64,000 bases of DNA. Origin: CAVSRC01 sp963743015. Its GTDB lineage: Bacteria; Pseudomonadota; Alphaproteobacteria; Rhizobiales; Kaistiaceae. The translations under genes and the position numbers were made by a program. Position 1 is the stretch's first letter; the number at the start of each line of letters is the position of its first letter. Shown in pieces: positions 12,877 through 20,920 of this stretch. The notes beneath the pieces were generated by a model. The model was not told the origin of the DNA and made no database searches. It saw nothing but the letters and a program-made list of their open reading frames with translations. The stretch covers positions 124,001-188,000 of the forward strand of contig CAVUOD010000008.1 in the NCBI GenBank assembly GCA_963743015.1, read 5' to 3'.

Positions 12877-13463
12877 GCGAGGAAGCAGGTCAGCCGACAT
12901 CGCGGCCGCGCTTCCGGCCGGTCATGCTGGTGCCGCTGGTGCTGTTCATCGGCCTGGCGGCGATCTTCATGATGCGGCTCGAATCGCATACCGGGCCGGA
13001 CATCGTGCCCTCGGTGCTGATCGGCAAGCCGGCGCCCGACTTTTCGCTGCCGGCGCTTGCCGGCGCCGGCGTGCCGGGTCTTTCCCGCTCCGATCTCAAC
13101 GGCCAGCTGACGCTGGTCAACATCTTCGCCTCGTGGTGCGTGCCCTGCCGGGAGGAGCACCCGGTGCTGGAAAGGGTCGCCAAGGACAGCCGCATCCGCC
13201 TGGTCGGCATCGACTACAAGGACAAGCCGGCAAACGCGCTGGCGCTGCTCAGCGACCAGGGCAATCCCTATGCGGCCATCGGCGTCGACGAGAAGGGGCG
13301 CACCTTCATCGACTGGGGCGCCTATGGCGTGCCGGAGACCTATCTGGTCGGCGCCGACGGCATCATCATCAAGAAATATATCGGCCCGCTCACCGACAAA
13401 TCGGTGGCCCAGGACCTGATGCCCGAAATCGCCAAGGTGCTGGGCAAGGCCGCGGGAAGCTGA
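12873..13463 (+). CDS. ccmG: Thiol:disulfide interchange protein CcmG (DsbE)
   Basis: 196 residues. One N-terminal membrane anchor (VMLVPLVLFIGLAAIF, about residues 17-32) precedes a periplasmic thioredoxin fold with the active site ASWCVPCREEHP. GVPETYLVGADG contains the conserved cis-proline loop. It reduces apocytochrome c cysteines (directly or through CcmH) before haem ligation. The gene is coupled to ccmD and ends the local ccm group; ccmEFH are not in this window. Confidence 0.93.
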   Translation: MSEEAGQPTSRPRFRPVMLVPLVLFIGLAAIFMMRLESHTGPDIVPSVLIGKPAPDFSLPALAGAGVPGLSRSDLNGQLTLVNIFASWCVPCREEHPVLERVAKDSRIRLVGIDYKDKPANALALLSDQGNPYAAIGVDEKGRTFIDWGAYGVPETYLVGADGIIIKKYIGPLTDKSVAQDLMPEIAKVLGKAAGS

Positions 13464-13469
13464 CTGCCG

Positions 13470-14055
13470 TCAGGCGCCCGCCTGCCACTGGCGCAGCGCC
13501 TCGATGCGGATAAAGCAGCATGATGACGTTGAGGGTCAGGTTGTCGCGGATGAGGACCGCGAGCACCACCTCGACGGCCAGTGCGAAGGCGATGCTGAAC
13601 CATGCCGGCAGGCGCCAGGCGATGAGAAATCCCAGCATCATGGACAGGACGTCGCCGAGCGAATTGACGATGCTGTCGCCGAAATAGTTGAGCGAGATCG
13701 TCTCGGCGCGATAGCGGTCGATGATCCACGGCGAGTTCTCGACGATCTCCCAGGCGACCTCGATCACGACGGCGGCGACGAAGCGCCAGGAAAGTGGCAC
13801 GCGCCGGGCGACGAGCCACAGGACCAGATAGAAGATCAGGCCGTGTTCGATATGGGTCCAGGAATACCAGTCGGTGAGGTGCTGCGACCCTTCCGAGGTG
13901 TTCAGCCCGCCATACCAGAGCTTGACCGTGCCGCAGGCGCAGATCCAGGGGTGGTGCATGGCGGCAAGGGCCAGGGCACCGGCGGCGAGGATGGCGACAG
14001 CGAGGGCTGCGGTCAGCCGCGGCGGGAGCGGGCGAAGACCGGCCGGCGCGCTCAA
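13470..14055 (-). CDS. DUF2585 (UPF0314) membrane protein, frameshift near the C-terminus
   Basis: Repaired length is 194 residues. The hallmark CACGTVKLWYGG and DWYSWTHIEHGLIFY segments and the WEIVENSPWIIDRYR motif define UPF0314, an alphaproteobacterial family of multi-pass membrane proteins of unknown function. Near the end the frame breaks after LTLNVIMLLYP. Removing one base at about 13506 restores the family C-terminus ending LRQWQAGA and stops at 13470. The start is inferred as a TTG at 14055 whose last bases overlap the ispZ stop (TTGA), suggesting coupling. Confidence 0.85.
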
Positions 14056-14703
14056 GAGCCTTCGGTTTCCTCGGAGATCGTGTGGCGGTTGATGAGCGGC
14101 ATCTGGGCGAGCGCGAAGACGAAGGTGAGCGGCAGGAAGCCGAAGACCTTGAAGGCGACCCAGGTGTCGGTGGAGACGCTGCGCCAGACGATCTCGTTCA
14201 AGACGGCGAGCACCAGGAAGAACACGCCCCAGCGGAAGGTGAGCTTGCGCCAGCCCTCGTCCGACAGCTTGAACATGGCGTCGAAGACGTAGCCGAGGAA
14301 GCGAGCGGCCGAAGACAAGGCCGCCGAGCAGCACGCCGCCGAAGAGCAGGTAGATGATCGTCGGCTTCATCTTGATGAAGGTGGCGTCGTGCAGCCACAG
14401 GGTCAGCCCGCCGAAAACGACCACGACGATTGCCGTGACGAAGGGCATCAGCGGCAGGCGGCGGGTGATCGCATAGGAGACGGCGAGCGCCAGCACCGTC
14501 GAGACGATGAAGCAGGCGGTGGCGAAGAAGATCGGCCCGCCGAGGGCGGCGATCACCGGCCAGGTCTCGGCGAGCTTCTCGCCGCGCGCATTGGCGAAGA
14601 AGAAGATCAACAGCGGCCCCAGCTCGAGCACCAGCTTGAGCCAGGGATTGAGCTTCTTCTCTTCGGCCGTGTGCGGCTCGTTGGGGGCGTGTTCAAAGGC
14701 CAT
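14052..14703 (-). CDS. ispZ: Inner membrane septation protein A (IspZ/YciB family), frameshifted
   Basis: Repaired length is 216 residues. The N-terminal part (KKLNPWLKLVLELGPLLIFF) and the C-terminal part (FLGYVFDAMFKLSDEGW, then LTFRWGVFFLVLAVLNEIVW) are both classic IspZ/YciB and lie in different frames. An extra base at about 14301 separates them. Five membrane segments are predicted. The family is linked to cell-envelope synthesis and septation. It lies downstream of mtaB, ftsY and the cupin gene, as is common in Rhizobiales. Confidence 0.9.
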
Positions 14704-14723
14704 CGCTTGTACTCTCGCTTGTC

Positions 14724-15080
14724 TCACGCCAGCCGGCGCGGGGCGGCGGTGGCCGGGTCGCCGGAATTGGGCGTGCCGGTCGGCTCGATCAGCAGGATAT
14801 GCACTTCCTCTCGTGCCACGGGCCGGTGCTCGACGCCCTTCGGCACGATGAACATCTCGCCGGGCTGAAGGGTCACCGTGCGGTCGCGCAGCTCGATATC
14901 GAGCGTGCCGGAAAGCACCAAGAAGAAATCGTCGGTGTCGTCATGCTTGTGCCAGATGTAGGGCCCCTTGAGCTTGGCGACCATGATGTCGTGGCCGTTA
15001 TATTCGGCGAGCGTCCGCGGCGCGAAGATCTCGGTAAAGGTCGCAAGCTTGTCGGCGAGATTGATGGCATCGTCGCTCAT
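14724..15080 (-). CDS. Small cupin-domain protein
   Basis: 118 residues. A single cupin barrel is visible: motif 1 YIWHKHDDTDDFFLVLSG has the two histidines and a glutamate-equivalent position taken by aspartate, and motif 2 is PGEMFIVPKGVEHRP. This is the pattern of small RmlC-like cupins that bind a divalent metal. The ligand or reaction is unknown. It is on the same strand as ftsY (13-base gap) and ispZ (20-base gap), so it is probably part of that operon. Confidence 0.85.
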   Translation of the reverse strand: MSDDAINLADKLATFTEIFAPRTLAEYNGHDIMVAKLKGPYIWHKHDDTDDFFLVLSGTLDIELRDRTVTLQPGEMFIVPKGVEHRPVAREEVHILLIEPTGTPNSGDPATAAPRRLA

Positions 15081-15092
15081 CGCGTGTCCTCC

Positions 15093-16118
15093 CTAGAGGC
15101 CGGCCAGGGCGCGGGCAAAGTCTTCCGCGGCGAAGGGTTCGAGGTCGTCGACGCCCTCGCCGACACCGATGAAATGCACCGGCAGGCCGTATTTTGCCGC
15201 GATCGCGACGAGGATGCCGCCGCGGGCGGTGCCGTCGAGCTTGGTCATCACCAGGCCGGTGACGCCGGCGCGCTTGCCGAAGATGTCGACCTGGCTCACC
15301 GCGTTCTGGCCGGTGGTGGCGTCGAGCGTGAGCAGAACCGAATGGGGGGCGGAGGGGTCGACCTTGCGGATGACGCGGATGACCTTCTCCAATTCGGCCA
15401 TCAGCGCGTCCTTGTTGTGCAGGCGACCGGCGGTGTCGATGAGCAGAACGTCGGCTTGTCTCTCGCGCGCCGTCTCCAGTGCATCATAGGCCAGCCCCGC
15501 GGCGTCGGCACCTTGCGCGCCGGAGACGACCGTGGCGCCGGTGCGCTCGCCCCAGATCTTGAGCTGTTCGATGGCGGCGGCGCGAAATGTGTCGCCGGCG
15601 GCGAGCACGACGGACTTGCCCTCGGCGCGGAGTTTCGCCGCGAGCTTGCCGATAGTGGTGGTCTTGCCGGTGCCGTTGACGCCGACGACCAGCACCACAT
15701 GGGGCTTGAGCGCCGGGTCGATGGCAAGCGGCCGGGCGACCGGCGCCAATGTCCTGGTGATCTCCTCGGCGAGAACCGCCTTTATCTCGGCGTCGGAGAT
15801 TTCCTTGTCGTAGCGGCCGGCACTCAGCGCAGCGGTGATGTTTGCCGCGGTATCGGCGCCGAGATCGGCGCGGATCAGCATGTCCTCGAGCTCTTCCAGC
15901 GCTTCCGCATCGAGCTTGCGCTTGGTGAAGACCGCGGCGATCTGCTCGGTGAGCGCGCCGGAGGAGCGGGAGAGCCCGCTCTTCAGCTTCTGGAACCAGG
16001 TCTGGCGTGGCGCCGGGGTTTCTGCCGGCGCTGCCGGCGTATCGGCGGGCGGCGGCGCTTCATCAGCCGCCGGACGACCGCCTCTCAGGCGGCTGAAGAA
16101 CCCCTTGCCCTCGGCCAT
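15093..16118 (-). CDS. ftsY: Signal recognition particle receptor FtsY
   Basis: 341 residues. After an acidic/proline-rich A region of about 45 residues come the NG domains: G1 GVNGTGKTTTIGKLA, DTFRAAAIEQL, DTAGRLHN and TKLDGTARGG. FtsY receives Ffh-bound ribosomes at the membrane and triggers reciprocal GTP hydrolysis; Ffh is encoded at 23.9 kb in this window. The start codon shares one base with the mtaB stop (TGATG), indicating coupled translation. Confidence 0.96.
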   Translation of the reverse strand: MAEGKGFFSRLRGGRPAADEAPPPADTPAAPAETPAPRQTWFQKLKSGLSRSSGALTEQIAAVFTKRKLDAEALEELEDMLIRADLGADTAANITAALSAGRYDKEISDAEIKAVLAEEITRTLAPVARPLAIDPALKPHVVLVVGVNGTGKTTTIGKLAAKLRAEGKSVVLAAGDTFRAAAIEQLKIWGERTGATVVSGAQGADAAGLAYDALETARERQADVLLIDTAGRLHNKDALMAELEKVIRVIRKVDPSAPHSVLLTLDATTGQNAVSQVDIFGKRAGVTGLVMTKLDGTARGGILVAIAAKYGLPVHFIGVGEGVDDLEPFAAEDFARALAGL

Positions 16119-17377
16119 CAGGCGGCCTCGGAGAGGCGGCTTGCGATGAGCGCGTTCTGCGTGCGGCCGGTGATCCGTGCGGCCACGATCGCGCCGGGCG
16201 TGCCGGCATCGATGGCGGCTTCGGTGAAGTGCTCGGTGCGACCGCGCCCGTCACGCTCGACCAGGACGCGGCGGGTGGCGCCCTGCTCGGCGGAGAGATG
16301 ACGGCCAAGCGCCGCCGCGCCCTTCAAGCGCAGGCGCTGGGCGCGCTCCTTGATGAGCGCCCGGTCGAGCTGGGGCATGCGCGCGGCCGGCGTGCCCGGG
16401 CGGGGCGAAAACGGGAAGACGTGGAGATGGGTCAGGCCGCAATCGTCGACGATGGAGAGGCTGTTCTCGAACATCGCCTCGGTCTCGGTCGGGAAGCCGG
16501 CGATGAGGTCGGCGCCGAAGACGACGTCAGGGCGCAGGCGGCGCACACGGGAAGCGAAGCGCACGGCGTCGGCGCGCAGATGCCGGCGCTTCATGCGCTT
16601 GAGGATCATGTCGTCGCCATGCTGGAGCGAGAGATGGAGATGCGGCATCAGCCGCTCCTCCTCGGCGATGGCGCGCATCAGTTCGTCATCGACCTCGATC
16701 GAATCGATGGAGGAAAGGCGCAGGCGCTTCAATTCCGGCGCATCGCGGAGGATGGCGCGGACCAGCCTGCCGAGGTGCGGCGTGCCCGGCAGGTCGGCGC
16801 CCCAGGAGGTGATGTCGACGCCGGTGAGCACCACCTCGGCATAGCCGTTTTCGGCCAGCCGCCGTACCTGCTCGACCACGGCGCCGGCCGGCACCGAGCG
16901 CGAATTGCCGCGGCCATAAGGGATGATGCAGAAGGTGCAGCGATGGTCGCAGCCGTTCTGTACCTCGACGAAGGCGCGGGCGCGGCCGTCGAGCCCGTCG
17001 ACGAGATGGCCGGCGGTCTCCTTCACCGACATGATGTCGTTGACGCGGACCTTGGGGCTCTCGTGCAGGCCGAAATCGTAGCTCCGGGCTTCCAGCTTCT
17101 CGGCATTGCCGAGGACCAGGTCGACCTCGGGCATGGCGGCGAAGGTTTCGGGATCGATCTGGGCGGCGCAGCCGGCAACGACGATGCGGGCTTGCGGATC
17201 GTCGCGGCGCGCCTTGCGGATCGCCTGGCGGGCCTGGCGCACGGCTTCCGTCGTCACCGCGCAGGTGTTGACCAGGATGGCGTCGCCGATGCCGGCTTCC
17301 TCGGCGCGGCGGCGCATGACCTCGGATTCCAGCGTGTTCAGCCGGCAGCCGAAGGTGATGATCTTCGGTTGGCTCAT
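16118..17377 (-). CDS. mtaB: tRNA t6A37 methylthiotransferase MtaB
   Basis: 419 residues with an N-terminal UPF0004 domain (FGCRLNTLES, first cluster cysteine near residue 11), a radical-SAM motif CDHRCTFCIIPYGRG (three cysteines in CxxxCxxC) and a C-terminal TRAM region. It converts t6A37 to ms2t6A37 in tRNAs. The order mtaB-ftsY, with dapF upstream, is typical for Rhizobiales. Here, however, a DUF559 ORF flanked by two palindromic elements separates dapF from mtaB, and the DUF559 stop overlaps the mtaB start (ATGA). Confidence 0.94.
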   Translation of the reverse strand: MSQPKIITFGCRLNTLESEVMRRRAEEAGIGDAILVNTCAVTTEAVRQARQAIRKARRDDPQARIVVAGCAAQIDPETFAAMPEVDLVLGNAEKLEARSYDFGLHESPKVRVNDIMSVKETAGHLVDGLDGRARAFVEVQNGCDHRCTFCIIPYGRGNSRSVPAGAVVEQVRRLAENGYAEVVLTGVDITSWGADLPGTPHLGRLVRAILRDAPELKRLRLSSIDSIEVDDELMRAIAEEERLMPHLHLSLQHGDDMILKRMKRRHLRADAVRFASRVRRLRPDVVFGADLIAGFPTETEAMFENSLSIVDDCGLTHLHVFPFSPRPGTPAARMPQLDRALIKERAQRLRLKGAAALGRHLSAEQGATRRVLVERDGRGRTEHFTEAAIDAGTPGAIVAARITGRTQNALIASRLSEAA

Positions 17378-17916
17378 GGCTGTGGCCTTAAGGTTTTGAC
17401 CCCCACCCGGTCGGCTGTGCCGACCGACCTCCCCCTTTCAGGGGGAGGGGAAGAGCCGCGGCGATCTGCGTACCCAGGATGAGGCACCACTTCTCCCTCC
17501 CCTGAAAGGGGAGGGTCGGACCGCAGGTCCGGGGAGGGGTCATCCCGTTCCGCAAGGAGCGAAAGCACGACCGTGCGGATTTCTTCGAGCACGCCGGCAA
17601 GGTTGGAGAACACGTCCGAATTCCAGAAGCGCAGCACCTGGATGCCGCGGCCGCGAAGCCAGGCGTCGCGTCTCTTGTCGGTTTCGCTGCGTGCCGGATT
17701 GGCGTGCTGGCCGCCATCAAGCTCGATCGCAAGCCCGGTTGCCGGGCAGTAGAAATCGAGCACGTAGGGTCCAATGGGGTGCTGCCGGCGAAAGTTCTGG
17801 CCTTCGATCTGGCCGCCGCGAATTTTCGACCAGAGAATGCGTTCGGCTGGCGTGCCGGCCTGTCGCAGCTTGCGGGCTCGTGCCGTCTTGGTGCGCGTGT
17901 GGTCGAAGCGGGTCAA
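17374..17916 (-). CDS. DUF559 endonuclease-like protein whose C-terminus is encoded by a palindromic element
   Basis: 180 residues from a TTG at 17916. The core (residues 1-125) has the DUF559 pattern: ARARKLRQAGTPAERILWSK, then FRRQHPIGPYVLDFYCP, LAIELDGGQHA, RDAWLRGRGIQVLRFWN. The D-E-Q/H constellation (LDFYCP, IELDGGQH) resembles the PD-(D/E)xK catalytic core of Vsr-like nucleases, so metal-dependent DNA cleavage is plausible but unproven. Residues 126-173 are the translation of element copy B. The Shine-Dalgarno sequence (GGAGGGGG) before the TTG is the tail of element copy C. The gene thus depends on the elements at both ends. It sits between dapF and mtaB. Confidence 0.8.
   Translation of the reverse strand: MTRFDHTRTKTARARKLRQAGTPAERILWSKIRGGQIEGQNFRRQHPIGPYVLDFYCPATGLAIELDGGQHANPARSETDKRRDAWLRGRGIQVLRFWNSDVFSNLAGVLEEIRTVVLSLLAERDDPSPDLRSDPPLSGEGEVVPHPGYADRRGSSPPPERGRSVGTADRVGVKTLRPQP
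17398..17541. repeat. Composite palindromic element, copy B (3' part of the DUF559 ORF)
   Basis: Type I unit reversed (17398-17448): tail GACCCCCACC, hairpin 2 arm CGGTCGGC with loop TGT, hairpin 1 arm CCTCCCCCT. After a spacer of about 45 bases comes a type II unit forward (about 17493-17541): hairpin 1 arm CCTCCCCT, hairpin 2 arm CGGACC with loop GCA, tail GGGAGGGGTC. The type II unit is base-for-base identical to that of copy C. The units are head to head. Confidence 0.88.
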
Positions 17917-17919
17917 AGT

Positions 17920-18066
17920 GACCCCCTCCCGAAGACCGCATGCGCGGTCTTCGACCTCCCCCTTTCAGGGGGAGGGGAAGAAGGGCCGTACCTCGCCACA
18001 GGCACCGGTTCTCCCTCCCCTGAAAGGGGAGGGTCGGACCGCAGGTCCGGGGAGGGGTCTGCGACC
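17920..18066. repeat. Composite palindromic element, copy C (5' side of the DUF559 ORF)
   Basis: Type I unit reversed (from 17920): tail GACCCCCTCC, hairpin 2 arm CGAAGACCGC with loop ATGC, hairpin 1 arm CCTCCCCCT. After a spacer of about 45 bases comes a type II unit forward (about 18011-18059) identical to that of copy B, then TGCGACCG, the same linker that joins the two units of copy D. Same orientation as copy B, so B and C are direct repeats around DUF559. Confidence 0.88.
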
Positions 18067-18109
18067 GGTAGCATGCGGCAGTCTGCTTCCACTACAGACA
18101 CACTCGCCA

Positions 18110-18994
18110 TCACGCGGCGCCCTTGGCGGTGACAGCCCAAGCCAGTGTTTCGGGGTCGAGGGTGCCGGTGAATTCCGTCTCCACCGGCCCGGTCATCCAG
18201 ACATGGCCGTCGTCACGCCAGTCGATGACCAGCGGGCCGCCGGGAAGCGTGACGGTGACGCGCCGCTCGGTCAGCTTCTTGCGGGCGGCGGCAACGGCGG
18301 TGGCGCAGGCGGCGGTGCCGCAGGCCCGCGTCAGGCCGACGCCGCGCTCCCAGGTCTTCACCGTGATCGCGGTGGGCGCGGTGACATGGGCGAGCGAGAT
18401 GTTGGCGCGCTCGGGGAAGATCGGATGGTTCTCGAGCAGCGGGCCGAAGCGCTCGAGGTCATAGGCCTCGATATCGTCCACCCAGAAGATGGCGTGCGGA
18501 TTGCCGATGTTCACCACGGCGGGCGAATGCAGGATGGGGTCGTCGATCGGTCCGATCTGCAGCTCGATGGCGCGGGTGTCGCGAAATTCCTCGGCCAGCG
18601 GAATCTCGTCCCAGCGGAAGCGTGGGCTTCCCATGTCGACGGTGATGAGTTCCGGCTGGCCGCTGTCATAGGCACGCAGCAGGCCGGCATTGGTCTCGAT
18701 GGCCGCGCTCGGGCGGCCGGTCTCGCCCATGATCAGCCAGCCGACGCAGCGGGTGGCGTTGCCGCAGGCATCGACCTCGCCGCCGTCGCGGTTGTGGATG
18801 CGCATGAAGGCGTCGCCGCCGGCAGCGTGCGCCCTCTCGATGGTGATCATCTGGTCGAAATTGAGCGCGTCTGCGGCGCCGAGCGCGCGAATCGCCTCCG
18901 GCGCCAGACGCACGGGGTCGCGGCGGCCGTCGAAGACGACAAACTCGTTGCCGAGGCCGTTCATCTTGCGGAAGGGGATTGCGCCTGCCGTCAT
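18110..18994 (-). CDS. dapF: Diaminopimelate epimerase
   Basis: 294 residues. Both catalytic cysteines are present in their motifs: DACGNATRCVGW (about residue 77) and TRACGTAACATAVAA (about residue 220). The enzyme epimerises LL- to meso-diaminopimelate for lysine and peptidoglycan synthesis. Length and motifs are normal. It heads the minus-strand group that continues, after the DUF559 insertion, with mtaB and ftsY. Confidence 0.96.
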   Translation of the reverse strand: MTAGAIPFRKMNGLGNEFVVFDGRRDPVRLAPEAIRALGAADALNFDQMITIERAHAAGGDAFMRIHNRDGGEVDACGNATRCVGWLIMGETGRPSAAIETNAGLLRAYDSGQPELITVDMGSPRFRWDEIPLAEEFRDTRAIELQIGPIDDPILHSPAVVNIGNPHAIFWVDDIEAYDLERFGPLLENHPIFPERANISLAHVTAPTAITVKTWERGVGLTRACGTAACATAVAAARKKLTERRVTVTLPGGPLVIDWRDDGHVWMTGPVETEFTGTLDPETLAWAVTAKGAA

Positions 18995-19079
18995 GGCAGC
19001 CTTGTCCGGAAGCTCAAGAAATCCACAGGTTTTCCGCCTCTATATGGCGGAAGCGCGGGCAAATTGCCAGACGTGATGC

Positions 19080-19236
19080 GGGCCTGTCACGGGGCCGTCG
19101 CACCGCTGTCATCTCGCACTTCTAGCAATGGCGGACACCATGGTTAACGTGCTTTAGCCAATCGTTAACCGAGACGAGGATTTGACGGGGGCCCCCGTCT
19201 GTGGCCGGCGCCTTTTTGCGCCGGCCCTATTTTTTT
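19080..19236 (+). ncRNA. Candidate small RNA with three hairpins and an intrinsic terminator
   Basis: An inverted repeat GGTTAACG (19142-19149) / CGTTAACC (19163-19170) is followed by a perfect 16-base palindrome GACGGGGGCCCCCGTC (19184-19199), then a terminator stem (arm GGCCGGCGC 19203-19211, loop CTTTTT, then CTATTTTTTT to 19236). The T-run orients it to the plus strand, yet the upstream gene dapF is on the minus strand. So the terminator must end some other plus-strand transcript. The 5' end is a guess. Confidence 0.4.
19203..19236 (+). terminator. Strong intrinsic terminator without an upstream plus-strand gene
   Basis: 9-bp perfect GC stem (GGCCGGCGC), 6-base loop, and a T7 run within the 10 bases after the stem. 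Confidence 0.8.
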
Positions 19237-19366
19237 GCGCGCGACCCTGTCGGGATCTGGCGCCACGCCCGCGGCAAATTGGCCCGTCGGAAGCCTCCCC
19301 GTCCAGCCGTGAGAGATGTAGGCAATCGGGATGATCCGGCCCCGGTGCCGGATCGGGTTCACGACC

Positions 19367-20812
19367 ATGCATACGCACGCCTCGCCGCGCCTGCGCGGCC
19401 TCTCCGGGCTCTCTCTGGCCCTGCTTTACGTGGCGGCGCTGACCGTGCCCCTGCTGGCGGCCTATCTCACCGGGTGGTCGCACAGGCTTGCCTGGCGCGA
19501 CGCGACCGCGGCGACCGGCATGGTGGCGGGCGTCGCTCTGGTGCTGCAATTCGTCACCTCGGGCCGCTTCGAGTTCCTGTCCGGGCGCATCGGCATCGAC
19601 GTCACCATGGCCTTCCACAAATGGTCGGCGAAGGTGCTGCTGGTGATGGTCATCATCCATCCGCTGACCTTCATCGTGCCGAACGTGCTCGCCGATCCCT
19701 CCCGCACCCTCGACTGGCTGGCCTTCCTGTTCTTCGACCGGCGCTTCCTGACCGGAACGATCGCCGGCGTGGCGACCATCCTGCTGGTGGTGACGGCGCT
19801 CTATCGCGAGAAGCTCGGGCACTATGCGGCCTGGCGGGCGAGCCACGGCCTGCTGGCGCTTGCGGCCGTGGTGTTCCTGGTGCTGCATGTGCTGCGCGCC
19901 GGCCATTATGCGCGCTTCTTCCCGCTCGACGCGCTGTGGCCGCTGCTGGCCATCGTCGTGGTGGCGAGCGCGCTCACGGTCTATGGCGACCGGGCGCTGC
20001 AGATGGCGACGACGAAATGGCGGGTGGTGGGCAATCGCCAGGTCGCCGACGGTCTGTGGGAGCTGACGCTCAGTCCGCGGTCGGGCAAGGGCCTTGCCTA
20101 TCGCGCCGGGCAGTTCGCCTGGATCGCCTTCGGCGGACGGCGCTTTCCGCTGTTCGACCACCCCTTCTCGATCGCCTCGGCGCCGTCGGCCGGCAGCGAC
20201 CTCAGCTTCATCATCAAGGAATCTGGCGATTTCACCGGCAGAATCGGGACGATTCCGGTCGGCACCAAGGTCGGCATCGACGCGCCCCATGGCAGCTTCG
20301 TTCTCGCCGACGATTCCGTCGCCCCGCTGCTGCTGGTTGCCGGCGGCGTCGGCATTGCGCCGATCCTCGGCATGCTGCGCGAGCTTGCCGCGCGTGGCGA
20401 CCGGCGGCCGGTACGGCTGATCTATGCCGGGATGCGGCCGCAGGCGATGATCGCGCCGGAGCGTATCGTGCTGGAGGCCGGCGGGCTCGATCTCAAGGCG
20501 ATCTTCCTGGCCGAGGAAGCAGAGCACGGCTGGCAATATGAGCGCGGACGGGTGACGCCGGCCATGATCGACGCAGCGCTCGACGGGCTCGACAGAACGA
20601 TGATCAAGGCGATGCTGTGCGGGCCGGGGGCGATGATGTGCGCCGTCTGCGATCTGCTCGGCGCCGTGGGTGTACCGCTCTCCGCCATCCGCTATGAGCG
20701 CTTCGACTATGCCGACGCGGCACGCTCGGCCAGGGACCGCCGGCTGCTGGCGCGCTTCACCGCCATCGGCGCGGCGGTTGCAGCCGCCATCGTCGCCTTC
20801 GCGCTTGCCTGA
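19367..20812 (+). CDS. Ferric reductase-like membrane flavocytochrome (haem b plus FAD/NAD(P)H domains)
   Basis: 481 residues from the ATG at 19367. Roughly the first 220 residues hold about six membrane segments with paired histidines (FHKWSAKVLLVMVIIHPL and WRASHGLLAL..VLHVLRAGHYA) expected to bind two b haems. Residues about 235-440 form a ferredoxin-reductase-type domain with the FAD motif HPFSIAS and a NAD(P)-binding GGVGIAPILGMLREL. A final hydrophobic helix ends the protein. No 2Fe-2S motif is seen. Members move electrons from cytosolic NAD(P)H across the membrane to ferric chelates or other acceptors. The gene is followed by exported MsrB and MsrA genes, which suggests, but does not prove, a periplasmic redox role. 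Confidence 0.85.
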   Translation: MHTHASPRLRGLSGLSLALLYVAALTVPLLAAYLTGWSHRLAWRDATAATGMVAGVALVLQFVTSGRFEFLSGRIGIDVTMAFHKWSAKVLLVMVIIHPLTFIVPNVLADPSRTLDWLAFLFFDRRFLTGTIAGVATILLVVTALYREKLGHYAAWRASHGLLALAAVVFLVLHVLRAGHYARFFPLDALWPLLAIVVVASALTVYGDRALQMATTKWRVVGNRQVADGLWELTLSPRSGKGLAYRAGQFAWIAFGGRRFPLFDHPFSIASAPSAGSDLSFIIKESGDFTGRIGTIPVGTKVGIDAPHGSFVLADDSVAPLLLVAGGVGIAPILGMLRELAARGDRRPVRLIYAGMRPQAMIAPERIVLEAGGLDLKAIFLAEEAEHGWQYERGRVTPAMIDAALDGLDRTMIKAMLCGPGAMMCAVCDLLGAVGVPLSAIRYERFDYADAARSARDRRLLARFTAIGAAVAAAIVAFALA

Positions 20813-20920
20813 TCACGGCCCGCGCGTCACGCCGTCCTCAAGACGAATTGAGTGGGGCGTGTGGCCGGGCGGCCCATATAGTGCGGTCATGAAAAGCGCC
20901 ACACCCGTGGGGGAAAAACC

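Larger units (their letters stand above)
18995..19366. other. Intergenic region between dapF and the ferric reductase-like gene
   Basis: 372 bases with no credible protein gene. The second half holds three stacked inverted repeats and a strong plus-strand terminator that serves no visible upstream gene (see the ncRNA candidate). The last about 130 bases before 19367 show no clear promoter. Confidence 0.6.

Noticed and set aside
17374..18066. CRISPR array or cas-like locus around the DUF559 ORF
   Set aside because: Only two composite repeats with palindromic units of differing sequence; no regularly spaced identical repeats and no cas genes.
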